From Lachnospiraceae bacterium XBD2001 (GTDB lineage: Bacteria > Bacillota > Clostridia > Lachnospirales > Lachnospiraceae): a stretch of DNA of 64,000 nt. Numbering within the stretch: position 1 is the stretch's first letter; each line of letters starts with the position of its first letter. Where the stretch lies: the NCBI GenBank assembly GCA_900116395.1, contig FPAN01000003.1:1-64000 (forward strand), in the 5' to 3' direction. A model generated the notes under the pieces. The model did no database searches. It saw only the letters and a list, made by a program, of their open reading frames with translations, and had not been told where the DNA came from. Shown here one piece after another: positions 9,031 to 17,350 of this stretch. Both the position numbers and the translations under genes were made by a program.

Positions 9031-10125
9031 ATGCAGGTAACCATTGGAAAAAGCAGTCAAAGTGATGCAATGCAGGCAGTGAAGGAAGCGATGAAGAACA
9101 GTGGTACACCGAAGCTGGTATTCTTCATTTGTGCCTATCAGAATATAAAGGAAGTAGCGGAAATCTTTGCAAAAGAGTATCCGAATACGCTGTCCATCGG
9201 AACCAGCGGAACATCCTATTTTGGTGGGCAGGCATCCGATAAGGATCTGGTTGTTACCGCTTTTGGCGCTGATGCCGAGGTCGCTGTGGGGGTAATGAGA
9301 CACTTGTCCTCTTGTCCGGTTGCGGATATTGAGGCATTGAAACAGGCAATTCAAGCCGTACATCCGGAAGAAGGAAAGACGGTTTGTATTGAGTGCTGTG
9401 CAGGATACGAAGAGCGGTTGGTTACAACCATGAACGTGGCACTGGGCCAGTACAAGATTCCGCTGGTTGGCGGAACGGTATTCGGGACGCCGGAAGGTAA
9501 GCCGTCCTATGTTGCAGTGAACGGAAAGCTCTATGAAGATGCTTGCTGTTATGCGGTGATTAAGAATAAGAGCGGACATATCCGCACCTATTCCGAGTTG
9601 ATTTACGAAGTGGATCCATCCGCTCCGAGACATATTGCTACCAGGGTGAATCTGGAGAACAAGGAACTGATTTCCTTGGACGGAAGACCGGCGGCAGATG
9701 TTTATGCCAGCGAGCTTGGTATCTCCAAGGGCGAGGTAGTAGATAACGTATTGCAGAGCCCGCTTGGCCGTGTGGTTGGTGATGAAGTCTTCATCTCTTC
9801 CCAGTATGCCATCGGTAACGGGGATTCCCTGATTAACTACAAGCGCATCAATGAGAACGATACGATTTGCGTATTGAAGCTGAAGGATTACAAGAGTATC
9901 AATGCAGATACGCGAGATGAGATTTCCAGAGATACATCCCATATTTCCTATGTATTTTCCGTAAATTGTATTTATCGCCATCTTCTCTTTACCAATGAAG
10001 GATATTTGAATACCTTCCTATCCGATATGGATCACATCGGTCCGTTTGTGGGAATGGTCGGTGGTGGTGAGCAGTACAAGAACCAGCATGTTAACCAGAC
10101 CATGGTTTGCGCGGTATTTGAATAA
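9031..10125 (+). CDS. FIST domain sensory protein
   Basis: Stand-alone FIST N plus FIST C protein of 364 residues, a proposed intracellular ligand-sensing module (the family is thought to bind small molecules such as amino acids). Visible family features are the SIGTSGTSYFGG region near residue 60 and the C-terminal segment with FVGMVGGGEQYKNQHVNQTM. There is no signal peptide or membrane segment. The ATG at 9031 is preceded by GGAGG; an upstream TTG in frame lies in the terminator and is rejected. The next gene, 26 bp downstream, encodes a soluble chemoreceptor-type signalling protein, so the two probably form a sensor and transmitter pair. Confidence 0.8.
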   Translation: MQVTIGKSSQSDAMQAVKEAMKNSGTPKLVFFICAYQNIKEVAEIFAKEYPNTLSIGTSGTSYFGGQASDKDLVVTAFGADAEVAVGVMRHLSSCPVADIEALKQAIQAVHPEEGKTVCIECCAGYEERLVTTMNVALGQYKIPLVGGTVFGTPEGKPSYVAVNGKLYEDACCYAVIKNKSGHIRTYSELIYEVDPSAPRHIATRVNLENKELISLDGRPAADVYASELGISKGEVVDNVLQSPLGRVVGDEVFISSQYAIGNGDSLINYKRINENDTICVLKLKDYKSINADTRDEISRDTSHISYVFSVNCIYRHLLFTNEGYLNTFLSDMDHIGPFVGMVGGGEQYKNQHVNQTMVCAVFE

Positions 10126-10151
10126 TCACAGGATGAAAGGGGTACACAGTC

Positions 10152-11117
10152 ATGGCATTTTTTAATAAGAATCAGAATGAGACAAATCAGCCGGTGGTAA
10201 ATACAGAAGCTGCAAGACCGAATCTGAAAAAGCGTTTGGCTCCGCTTCGCGACATTGCGAGGTTTGCCATTGAGCAGAAGAACAAGCTTCAGACCCAGGA
10301 GAGCGAGACCATTGACGGTATTGACCAGATCAATAAGTCTTTTAGCCAGGTTCAGGAGAAGCATCAGAACATTACCAATTCCGTAGAGGGATTACGGAAC
10401 GAGTTCGATAACGTACGTGGTATCACCGATACCTTCGAAGGCATTATTTCCAAGCTGATGGATACCGCCAAGGCTTCCCATGCAGGCATGGAAGAAATCG
10501 ACCGCAACTCCGATACGGTAAATGAGACCATCGATTCCATGCAGGAAGTGTTTGAACAGTTCCAGCGAAGCTTCGATGATATCCAGGAAAAAATCAACCA
10601 GATCAACGGCATTGCAAGCCAGACCAACCTGCTGGCGCTGAATGCTTCCATTGAGGCTGCAAGAGCCGGTGAAGCAGGACGTGGATTTGCCGTTGTAGCT
10701 ACTCAGGTAAATAAACTGTCCCAGGATATTAAGGAACTGGTTGTTTCCATTGGCGACAGCATGGAAGAGCTCAATACCAATAACCAGGGATTGGTACATT
10801 CCCTTCAGGGAACCAGAGAAGCCATTGAGCAGTCCCACAAGAGTATTGAAGAGACCCAGGAGACCATCGACAGCATCAAGACCGTTGCGGAAGAGGTTGG
10901 TGAGCAGAGTGAGCAGATGACGGAAGTCATTGATAACTGTAACCGCTCCGTAGACGAGGTCAATGCCAACATTGAAGAGTCTACCAATTACTTTACCAGA
11001 GTGAGTGACGACATCGAAGACATGCGTAATAAGATTACCAAGAAGGGCTTCATGTTCGAGGATATGAATAACATCTTAGAGCAGATCGATCCGCTCATTG
11101 ATCAAATTGAAAAGTAA
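10152..11117 (+). CDS. Soluble methyl-accepting chemotaxis-type signalling protein
   Basis: A 321-residue, mostly alpha-helical coiled-coil protein with the chemoreceptor hairpin-tip signature [20 protein letters not shown] near residues 157-176. It has no transmembrane helix and no HAMP domain, so it is cytoplasmic. The tip region is the part of chemoreceptors that contacts CheA and CheW. It lies directly downstream of the FIST gene with an AAGGGG ribosome binding site, which suggests that FIST senses and this protein transmits. No CheA or CheW gene is in the window. A strong terminator follows. Confidence 0.85.
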   Translation: MAFFNKNQNETNQPVVNTEAARPNLKKRLAPLRDIARFAIEQKNKLQTQESETIDGIDQINKSFSQVQEKHQNITNSVEGLRNEFDNVRGITDTFEGIISKLMDTAKASHAGMEEIDRNSDTVNETIDSMQEVFEQFQRSFDDIQEKINQINGIASQTNLLALNASIEAARAGEAGRGFAVVATQVNKLSQDIKELVVSIGDSMEELNTNNQGLVHSLQGTREAIEQSHKSIEETQETIDSIKTVAEEVGEQSEQMTEVIDNCNRSVDEVNANIEESTNYFTRVSDDIEDMRNKITKKGFMFEDMNNILEQIDPLIDQIEK

Positions 11118-11122
11118 GCTTC

Positions 11123-11161
11123 ATCCACACTTTCTTTGAACTGAGAAAGTGTGGATTTTTA
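11123..11161 (+). terminator. Intrinsic terminator after the soluble chemoreceptor gene
   Basis: Perfect 13-bp stem (11123-11135 with 11144-11156), 8-nt loop and T-rich tail. Confidence 0.9.
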
Positions 11162-11171
11162 TTTTGCTATC

Positions 11172-11180
11172 TGATATGAT
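11172..11180 (+). promoter_or_regulatory. Extended -10 promoter of the degV-type gene
   Basis: TGATATGAT, that is TGn followed by TATGAT (11175-11180). No good -35 is visible; the corresponding region falls in the terminator upstream. Confidence 0.42.
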
Positions 11181-11222
11181 GAAAGTCGTGGGTGGAAAAA
11201 TGATAGAATAAGGAGCATCATA

Positions 11223-12101
11223 ATGAACGATTATGTAATTGTAGTTGACCTTTCTGCGAATATCAGTACAACCTTCGTGGAGGAGCATAACCTGGTATTC
11301 ATCCCAATGAATTATTCCATTGGCGCAGAAGAGCGCATCAGTGCCCGTATGGAGTCTGACGATGTAATGAAGAACTTCTACGATAGCCAGCGCAAGGGCA
11401 TTGAGACCAAGACCAGCCAGATTACACCACAGCAGTATATGGAAGCATTTGAGCCATATCTGAAGGATGGCAAGGATGTCGTGTATATTTGCTTATCCAG
11501 TGGTTTGAGTAATACCTTCAACAGCGTATCTTTGGCAGCAAGAGATTTGGCAGAGGATTATCCGAATGCCAAGGTTTATCCGGTAGATACCTTAGCAGGA
11601 ACCGGATGTATGGGTCTCTTGGCAGAGGAAGCTGCTTATAACCGTGAGAAGGGTATGAGCGCTGAGGAGAACTACAATGATTTGTGCAAGAAGGTAGACC
11701 TTCTGTGCCATGTGTTCATGGTAGATGATTTGATGTACTTACATCGTGGTGGTCGTGTTCCGGCCAGCACAGCAATTATGGGAACTGTTCTTAACATTAA
11801 GCCTCTGTTGATTGTTGGCGAAGACGGCAAGCTTCCTATGATTGACAAGAAGCGTGGTGTGAAGCCTGCTATGAACCGTATGGCGGAAATCTATGCCAAG
11901 ACCAGAGATGAGAAGATGAACCGTGTCTACATCGTTCATGCCGATGCATTGGATCGTGCCGAGTATCTTCGGGATAAGGTTCTCGAGATTAACCCGAAGG
12001 CAGATGTGGAAGTCCAGATGCTTTGCCCGGTGATCGGTGCACATACCGGCCCGGGAATGGCCGCGATTCTGTACTTCGGAGATCGTCACAATTTGAAATA
12101 A
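11223..12101 (+). CDS. DegV family fatty acid-binding protein
   Basis: DegV/FakB-like protein that binds a fatty acid in a deep cavity; in Gram-positive bacteria such proteins present fatty acids to the kinase FakA. Family features are LSSGLSNTFNSVSLAARDL with the ligand-contacting serine, VYPVDTLAGTGCMGLL, and GGRVPASTAIMGTVLNIKPLL. Length is 292 residues. It is a single-gene unit flanked by its own promoter and terminator. FakA is not in the window. Lipid binding is inferred from the family. Confidence 0.9.
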   Translation: MNDYVIVVDLSANISTTFVEEHNLVFIPMNYSIGAEERISARMESDDVMKNFYDSQRKGIETKTSQITPQQYMEAFEPYLKDGKDVVYICLSSGLSNTFNSVSLAARDLAEDYPNAKVYPVDTLAGTGCMGLLAEEAAYNREKGMSAEENYNDLCKKVDLLCHVFMVDDLMYLHRGGRVPASTAIMGTVLNIKPLLIVGEDGKLPMIDKKRGVKPAMNRMAEIYAKTRDEKMNRVYIVHADALDRAEYLRDKVLEINPKADVEVQMLCPVIGAHTGPGMAAILYFGDRHNLK

Positions 12102-12117
12102 TACGGGAATTTACAGA

Positions 12118-12150
12118 GTGTATCTATTTTCGGATAGATACACTTTTTTT
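12118..12150 (+). terminator. Intrinsic terminator of the degV-type gene
   Basis: 10-bp stem gtgtatctat/atagatacac (12118-12127 with 12134-12143), 6-nt loop and seven T. Confidence 0.9.
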
Positions 12151-12179
12151 ATGTCATAACAGGTGGAATATGGTATGAT
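12151..12179 (+). promoter_or_regulatory. Predicted promoter of the GH13-addBA operon
   Basis: ATGTCA (12151-12156), 17-bp spacer and TATGAT (12174-12179) preceded by TGG, an extended -10. It directly abuts the T run of the preceding terminator. It is the only good promoter seen before the long run of genes from 12235 to 23144. Confidence 0.5.
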
Positions 12180-12234
12180 TTAGTGGTCAGAATATGTAGG
12201 TATTCTGTGGAATTTTTATCCTTGGAGAAATGAC

Positions 12235-13914
12235 ATGAAACAGCAGTGGTGGCACGACAAAATCGTATATCAGATTTATCCGAAGAGCTTTGCGGATACC
12301 ACAGGAAGCGGTATCGGTGACTTGAACGGTATTACAGAACATTTGGATTACTTACAGGAGCTTGGGATTGACCTGATTTGGTTGTCGCCATGTTATCCGT
12401 CTCCTATGGCGGACCAAGGCTATGATATCAGCGATTACCGGAATATTCATCCGGATTTCGGAACCTTAGAGGATTTCGACCGTTTGGTGGCTGAGGCGAA
12501 GAAGCGGGGCATCGGCATTCTTATGGATCTGGTGGCAAACCATTGCTCCGATGAGCATCCGTGGTTTCAGGCGGCCATGAAGGACCCGAAGGGATATTAC
12601 GGCAAGTATTTCTATATTGAGGAAGGTATTGACGGGAAGGAACCCAACAACTGGCGCTCTTACTTCGGTGGCAGTGCCTGGGAAAGGGTACCGAATACCG
12701 ACAATCTCTACTACCTTCATATGTTCCACAAGAAGCAGCCGGATCTGAATTGGGAGAATCCGCTTCTTCGACAGGAAGTATATGACTTCGTGAATTTCTG
12801 GTTCGACCGGGGTGTGGTGGGATTCCGGATTGACGCCATTACCGATATTAAGAAGCCACCTACCCTGCGTGGCCGGAATTATCCACCGGACCGAGAGGAT
12901 GGCATGGTATTCTGTAAGACCATGCTGCAGGATGCCCATGGCATCGGGGATTTTTTGACAGAACTGAAGGAAAAATGTTTCGCACCCCATCAGGCTTTTA
13001 CCGTTGGGGAAGTCTGCGGTCAGAGAGAAGAAGAGACGGCAGATTACGTGGGGGAAGACGGATACTTCTCCAGTATGTTTGATTTCGAAGTGGTATCGGA
13101 GGAATCCAAGGACGGCGGCGAGTGGATGAAGAAGCGCTTCATTACCCCGCAGATGTATCGGGCAGCCATGGAACGAACTCAGAAGCGCATGGAACCCATT
13201 GGGCTGATTGGAACGGTGCTTGAGAACCACGATTTGCCCCGGATTGCCAATCGTATGCTTCGGGATGAAGACCGAACGGATATGGCTAAGAAAATGCTGG
13301 CGGTGTTGTATTTGTACCAGAAGGGCATTCCTTTTATCTATCAGGGACAGGAGCTGGGGATGGAGAATACCTTCAATCCCAATGTGGCTAGTATGCAGGA
13401 TGTATCCAGTCACGATGAATACCGGGTATGCAAGGAAGCGGGACTGTCAGAGGAAGAGGCGGTTCGTATCGTGAACCGTTACTCCAGAGATAATGCCAGA
13501 ACACCGTTCCAGTGGGATGCAACCGCTAACGCCGGATTTACCACCGGTACACCGTGGCTTCCTGTGAATGAGAATTATACCCGCATCAATGCCGCAGCGG
13601 AAGTGGCAGATGCAGACAGTGTTTATCATTTTTACCGCCGGGCGATTGCGCTACGCAAAAATCCGGAGTATGCAGATGCCTTGGTGTATGGCGTATTTGA
13701 TAGCGTACATTTTGCGGATGACAATATCATCGCCTATACCAGAACCAAGGGATCGACGAAGCTTCTTGTAATCTGTAACTTCCAGAACAAAAAGACAAGC
13801 TGTCACGTTGGGAAGGCTTCGGTCCTGTTGGATAATTATGCCGACACCTGTATCGAAGCAGGTGAGATGACACTGCGTGCCTTCGAGGCTGTGGTGCTGT
13901 CGGTAGAATCATAG
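12235..13914 (+). CDS. GH13 alpha-glucosidase (oligo-1,6-glucosidase type)
   Basis: Cytoplasmic glycoside hydrolase of family 13 that cleaves short alpha-glucans. The N terminus WWHDKIVYQIYPKSFADTTG and motif MDLVANHCSDEHPWF are typical of the subfamily with oligo-1,6-glucosidase and trehalose-6-phosphate hydrolase. The nucleophile Asp lies in GFRIDAITDI, the acid/base Glu in FTVGEVCG and the third acidic residue in ENHDLPR. The residue after the nucleophile is Ala, whereas Val marks alpha-1,6 and Thr alpha-1,4 preference, so specificity cannot be told. Length is 559 residues, without signal peptide. It ends 10 bp before addB, an unusual partner. Confidence 0.88.
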   Translation: MKQQWWHDKIVYQIYPKSFADTTGSGIGDLNGITEHLDYLQELGIDLIWLSPCYPSPMADQGYDISDYRNIHPDFGTLEDFDRLVAEAKKRGIGILMDLVANHCSDEHPWFQAAMKDPKGYYGKYFYIEEGIDGKEPNNWRSYFGGSAWERVPNTDNLYYLHMFHKKQPDLNWENPLLRQEVYDFVNFWFDRGVVGFRIDAITDIKKPPTLRGRNYPPDREDGMVFCKTMLQDAHGIGDFLTELKEKCFAPHQAFTVGEVCGQREEETADYVGEDGYFSSMFDFEVVSEESKDGGEWMKKRFITPQMYRAAMERTQKRMEPIGLIGTVLENHDLPRIANRMLRDEDRTDMAKKMLAVLYLYQKGIPFIYQGQELGMENTFNPNVASMQDVSSHDEYRVCKEAGLSEEEAVRIVNRYSRDNARTPFQWDATANAGFTTGTPWLPVNENYTRINAAAEVADADSVYHFYRRAIALRKNPEYADALVYGVFDSVHFADDNIIAYTRTKGSTKLLVICNFQNKKTSCHVGKASVLLDNYADTCIEAGEMTLRAFEAVVLSVES

Positions 13915-13924
13915 AGGGGAAACT

Positions 13925-16900
13925 ATGTCATTACAATTCGTAACCGGTAGTAGTGGAAGCGGGAAATCCACCTACCTCTATCAGCAAATCATTGAAGAAT
14001 CCTTAGCGGATCCGGGACGATTCTTTCTTGTCATCGTTCCGGAGCAGTTCACCATGTCTTCTCAGAGACAGCTGGTGCAGATGCATCCGTTACATGGACT
14101 GATGAATATCGAAATCCTTAGTTTTGAACGATTGGCGTACCGTGTCTTCGACGAGCTGGGTATCAACCCGGCTTCCGTCCTAGAAGAGATGGGCAAGAAC
14201 TTGGTGGTACGTCGCGTGGCTGAGGAATTGTCCGGACAGTTACCGACCTTAGGACGCAATATGCGCAAGCGTGGGTACGTTTCCCAGGTCAAATCTTTTA
14301 TTTCCGAATTATCCCAGTATCATATCTCCCCGGAGGAGTTCGAAGAGATGGTGGCAACACCGGGCATGTCTGCAAGCTTCTACCAAAAGGGCGCGGATTT
14401 AATAAAACTCTATCAGGGTTTCTTGGATTTTATTGAGGATAAGTATATTACCTCAGAGCAGCTTCTGGAGAAGCTAACCGAGGTGGTGGAGGATTCTTTG
14501 TTTATCAAGGATTCCGTCATTGCCTTAGACGGTTTTACCGGATTTACGCCGGTACAAAATCAGCTCCTCTTGCGTCTGTTGCCGCTGGCTGCGTCGGTGT
14601 ATTGTGCTGTGACGATTGACCCACGGGAGCATCTCTTCGGGGAAGTGGCGGAGGAAGAACTCTTTGCCATGAGTAAGAAGATGGTACAGTCCCTTATGAA
14701 GATGGCCGAGATGACCGGGGTGGATGTGGAAGATCCGGTGGTGCTGTCCATGGACGCCTCCTCCCGTTTTCCAAAGGAGGGCGCGCTGCGTCACTTAGAG
14801 GCGAATCTGTTTCGACGGGACAAGGAGGTCTATGCCACCTGTGAGGATATTCATCTGACCAGAGCGGAGAATCCCAAGGAAGAGCTTTCCTTTGTGGCCG
14901 CTACCATTCGGCGTCTGCTTCGACAAAAAGCTTACCATTACGGGGATTTCGCGGTAGTCTGTGCCAAGATGGAGGAATACAGTCCGTACATTGACGATAT
15001 CTTCCGTGCTTATGGAATCCCCATGTTCAAAGATGAAAAAGCAACCATTCTTTTACAGCCGGCGGTGGAGTTCGTACGAAGCGCCATCGGTATGGTGGAA
15101 GGACGGTTTTCTTATGATGCCATGATGCATTTCTTCCGATGCGGCCTTAGCGGTCTTAGTCGGGAAGAGATTGACGGATTGGACAACTATCTCTATGCAT
15201 CCGGTCTCCGGGGCAAGAATAAGTGGATGCATCCTTTCACGGTGTGTCCCCGTGGCTTCGACGCCGGGGACCTTGTAGAGATGAACCGTATTCGGGAATA
15301 CTTCGTTGGAAAAACAACGGACTTTTTAGCGGCATTTTCCAAGAAACAGGATACGGTGCGCTCCTATGCAACGGCATTGTATGAGCTGACGGAAGCCTTC
15401 GATGTGCAGGCACAGTGTGAAGAATGGGCTACGGCCTATGCTGCGGTAGAGGATGAGCAAAAAGAGAGAGAGTACGAAGAAATCTACGGCATTCTAATCG
15501 CCATTTTAGATAAGATGGTGGCACTGATGGGGGAGGAAGAAGTCACTGTTGCGGAATTCTTAGACCTGTTCGAATCCGGACTGGAGACGGCAAGAGTAGG
15601 TATGATTCCGCCGGATGCGGATTCCGTGGTCTTTGGTGATATGGAGCGTACCCGTCTGCAGGATGTTTCGGTGTTGTTCCTCTTAGGAGCCAATGACGGC
15701 ATGATTCCGAAGAGTGTATCCAACGGAAGCATTCTCTCCCAGAGTGAACGTTTACTTCTGAAGGAGGCTTCCTATGAGTTGGCACCGACGGAGCGGGAGA
15801 AGTCTTTCATGCAACGCTTCTACCTGTATTTGGCTCTGACCAAGCCGAAGGATGCGCTGTATGTCAGCTTCTCAAAGATTAGTAACAGTGGCGAGAGCCT
15901 ACAGAAGTCCTATTTGATTTCCGTCTTACAGGAGCTGTATCCGTCCCTTACGATTGGATGGGCCGCTTCGGAAGAAGGCATCTGGCGGGAAGCAGCCAGT
16001 GAAGCAAGATCCCATGCCATTGGTCTGGTACGCCGTTTCTTGGATCATGAAATATTAAGTGAACAGGAACAGAAGCAATTACAGGATTTGATGGCGGTAT
16101 TTTACCGGGAAGACAAGGAACATTTTATGAAGCTTGTAGATGCCCTCTTTTACCGTCATGAAGGGGAGCGAATCTCCGAAGGAGTGATGAAAGCCTTGGG
16201 AGGCGGCGAGATTCGCGGTAGTGTATCCCGACTGGAGACCTATGCGACCTGTGGCTATCGGTATTTCCTTCAGTATCTGCTACAGATACAGGAACGAAGA
16301 GAGCATGCCTTCGAGGCGGTAGATATGGGAAGTCTCTACCATGATGCCCTAGAGAAGTACGAGCATGCACTGCTGGAAGCGAATGAGGACTGGCAGACCA
16401 TCACTCCTGAGCGCTCGGAGGAACTCTTGCAACAGAGCATCCAATTGGCTTATGAACAGATGGAGAAGGCGGAGTCCTTCGACAATGCCAGAGAGAACTA
16501 TATCCGTACCCATATGGAAAAGACCCTCCGTCGTACCGTATGGGCGCTCACCAAGCAGGTACGGGCCGGCTCCTTCGTACCGTCCCAGTTCGAAGTATCC
16601 CTGCGGGAGCTTGGGGATGAAGGGAGCCTACATTATCCGTTGGATAACGGCATGGAGCTTCAGCTTGGCGGTGTCATTGACCGTGTGGACACCTTCACGG
16701 TGGATGATACCTTATATATCAAAGTCATTGATTACAAGTCCTCCGGTAAGGATGTAAACCCTTCCGACTTGTATCACGGCTTACAGATTCAGTTGATTTT
16801 TTACATGAATGCAGCCCTAAAAGCCAAGGCGGCCAAGGGCATTTCGGCTTCCCCGGCGGCTGTATTGTATTACCACATCAATGACCCGATGATTCGTGGA

Positions 16901-17350
16901 GATTACCATACCACCAATGATGCCTTAGAACAGGAAATCTTAACGGCGCTGAAGGTAAAAGGCTTGGTAAATGCCAGTGATGTGGTCATTGAAGGCTTAG
17001 ATAAGGAAATCTATGAGAAGGGTGTTTCCCAGGTAATTCCGGTGAAGATTAAGAAGGACCATACCCCGGATGCCAACAGCAAGGTGGCTACGGAGGAGGA
17101 GTTCAAATTATTGACGGACTTCGTAGAGAAGAAGGTGACGGACCTTGGGAATCGCATTGCTTCCGGAGATATTGCAGCCCTGCCTTATTGCAAGAAATCA
17201 AGAACGGGATGTGATTATTGCGAGTACCATAGCATCTGCGGATTCGACCCTCGGATGGATGGATACGAGTATCGCCGCCTGATGGAGTACAAGGATGGGG
17301 ATGCATACGAGAAGATGAGAGAGGAATTGAACGATGGAGTGGACCGATAG
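13925..17350 (+). CDS. addB: ATP-dependent nuclease subunit AddB
   Basis: Subunit of the AddAB helicase-nuclease, which processes double-strand DNA ends for recombination. The N terminus has a Walker A motif (TGSSGSGKST). The C-terminal nuclease domain has the DYK core in VIDYKSS near residue 935. Cysteines 1096, 1099 and 1105 (CDYCEYHSIC), together with the Cys in ETYATCGYRYFLQYLL, match the four ligands of the AddB iron-sulfur cluster. Length is 1141 residues. The 3' end overlaps addA by 17 bp, so the two subunits are translationally coupled. Confidence 0.96.
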   Translation: MSLQFVTGSSGSGKSTYLYQQIIEESLADPGRFFLVIVPEQFTMSSQRQLVQMHPLHGLMNIEILSFERLAYRVFDELGINPASVLEEMGKNLVVRRVAEELSGQLPTLGRNMRKRGYVSQVKSFISELSQYHISPEEFEEMVATPGMSASFYQKGADLIKLYQGFLDFIEDKYITSEQLLEKLTEVVEDSLFIKDSVIALDGFTGFTPVQNQLLLRLLPLAASVYCAVTIDPREHLFGEVAEEELFAMSKKMVQSLMKMAEMTGVDVEDPVVLSMDASSRFPKEGALRHLEANLFRRDKEVYATCEDIHLTRAENPKEELSFVAATIRRLLRQKAYHYGDFAVVCAKMEEYSPYIDDIFRAYGIPMFKDEKATILLQPAVEFVRSAIGMVEGRFSYDAMMHFFRCGLSGLSREEIDGLDNYLYASGLRGKNKWMHPFTVCPRGFDAGDLVEMNRIREYFVGKTTDFLAAFSKKQDTVRSYATALYELTEAFDVQAQCEEWATAYAAVEDEQKEREYEEIYGILIAILDKMVALMGEEEVTVAEFLDLFESGLETARVGMIPPDADSVVFGDMERTRLQDVSVLFLLGANDGMIPKSVSNGSILSQSERLLLKEASYELAPTEREKSFMQRFYLYLALTKPKDALYVSFSKISNSGESLQKSYLISVLQELYPSLTIGWAASEEGIWREAASEARSHAIGLVRRFLDHEILSEQEQKQLQDLMAVFYREDKEHFMKLVDALFYRHEGERISEGVMKALGGGEIRGSVSRLETYATCGYRYFLQYLLQIQERREHAFEAVDMGSLYHDALEKYEHALLEANEDWQTITPERSEELLQQSIQLAYEQMEKAESFDNARENYIRTHMEKTLRRTVWALTKQVRAGSFVPSQFEVSLRELGDEGSLHYPLDNGMELQLGGVIDRVDTFTVDDTLYIKVIDYKSSGKDVNPSDLYHGLQIQLIFYMNAALKAKAAKGISASPAAVLYYHINDPMIRGDYHTTNDALEQEILTALKVKGLVNASDVVIEGLDKEIYEKGVSQVIPVKIKKDHTPDANSKVATEEEFKLLTDFVEKKVTDLGNRIASGDIAALPYCKKSRTGCDYCEYHSICGFDPRMDGYEYRRLMEYKDGDAYEKMREELNDGVDR

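Noticed and set aside
8992-9981. 329-codon open frame on the - strand opposite the FIST gene
   Set aside because: Shadow of a gene with a clear ribosome binding site and family motifs; the product has no recognisable features.
12466-13413. 315-codon open frame on the - strand opposite the GH13 gene
   Set aside because: Lies entirely inside a gene with intact catalytic motifs; no own promoter or ribosome binding site seen.
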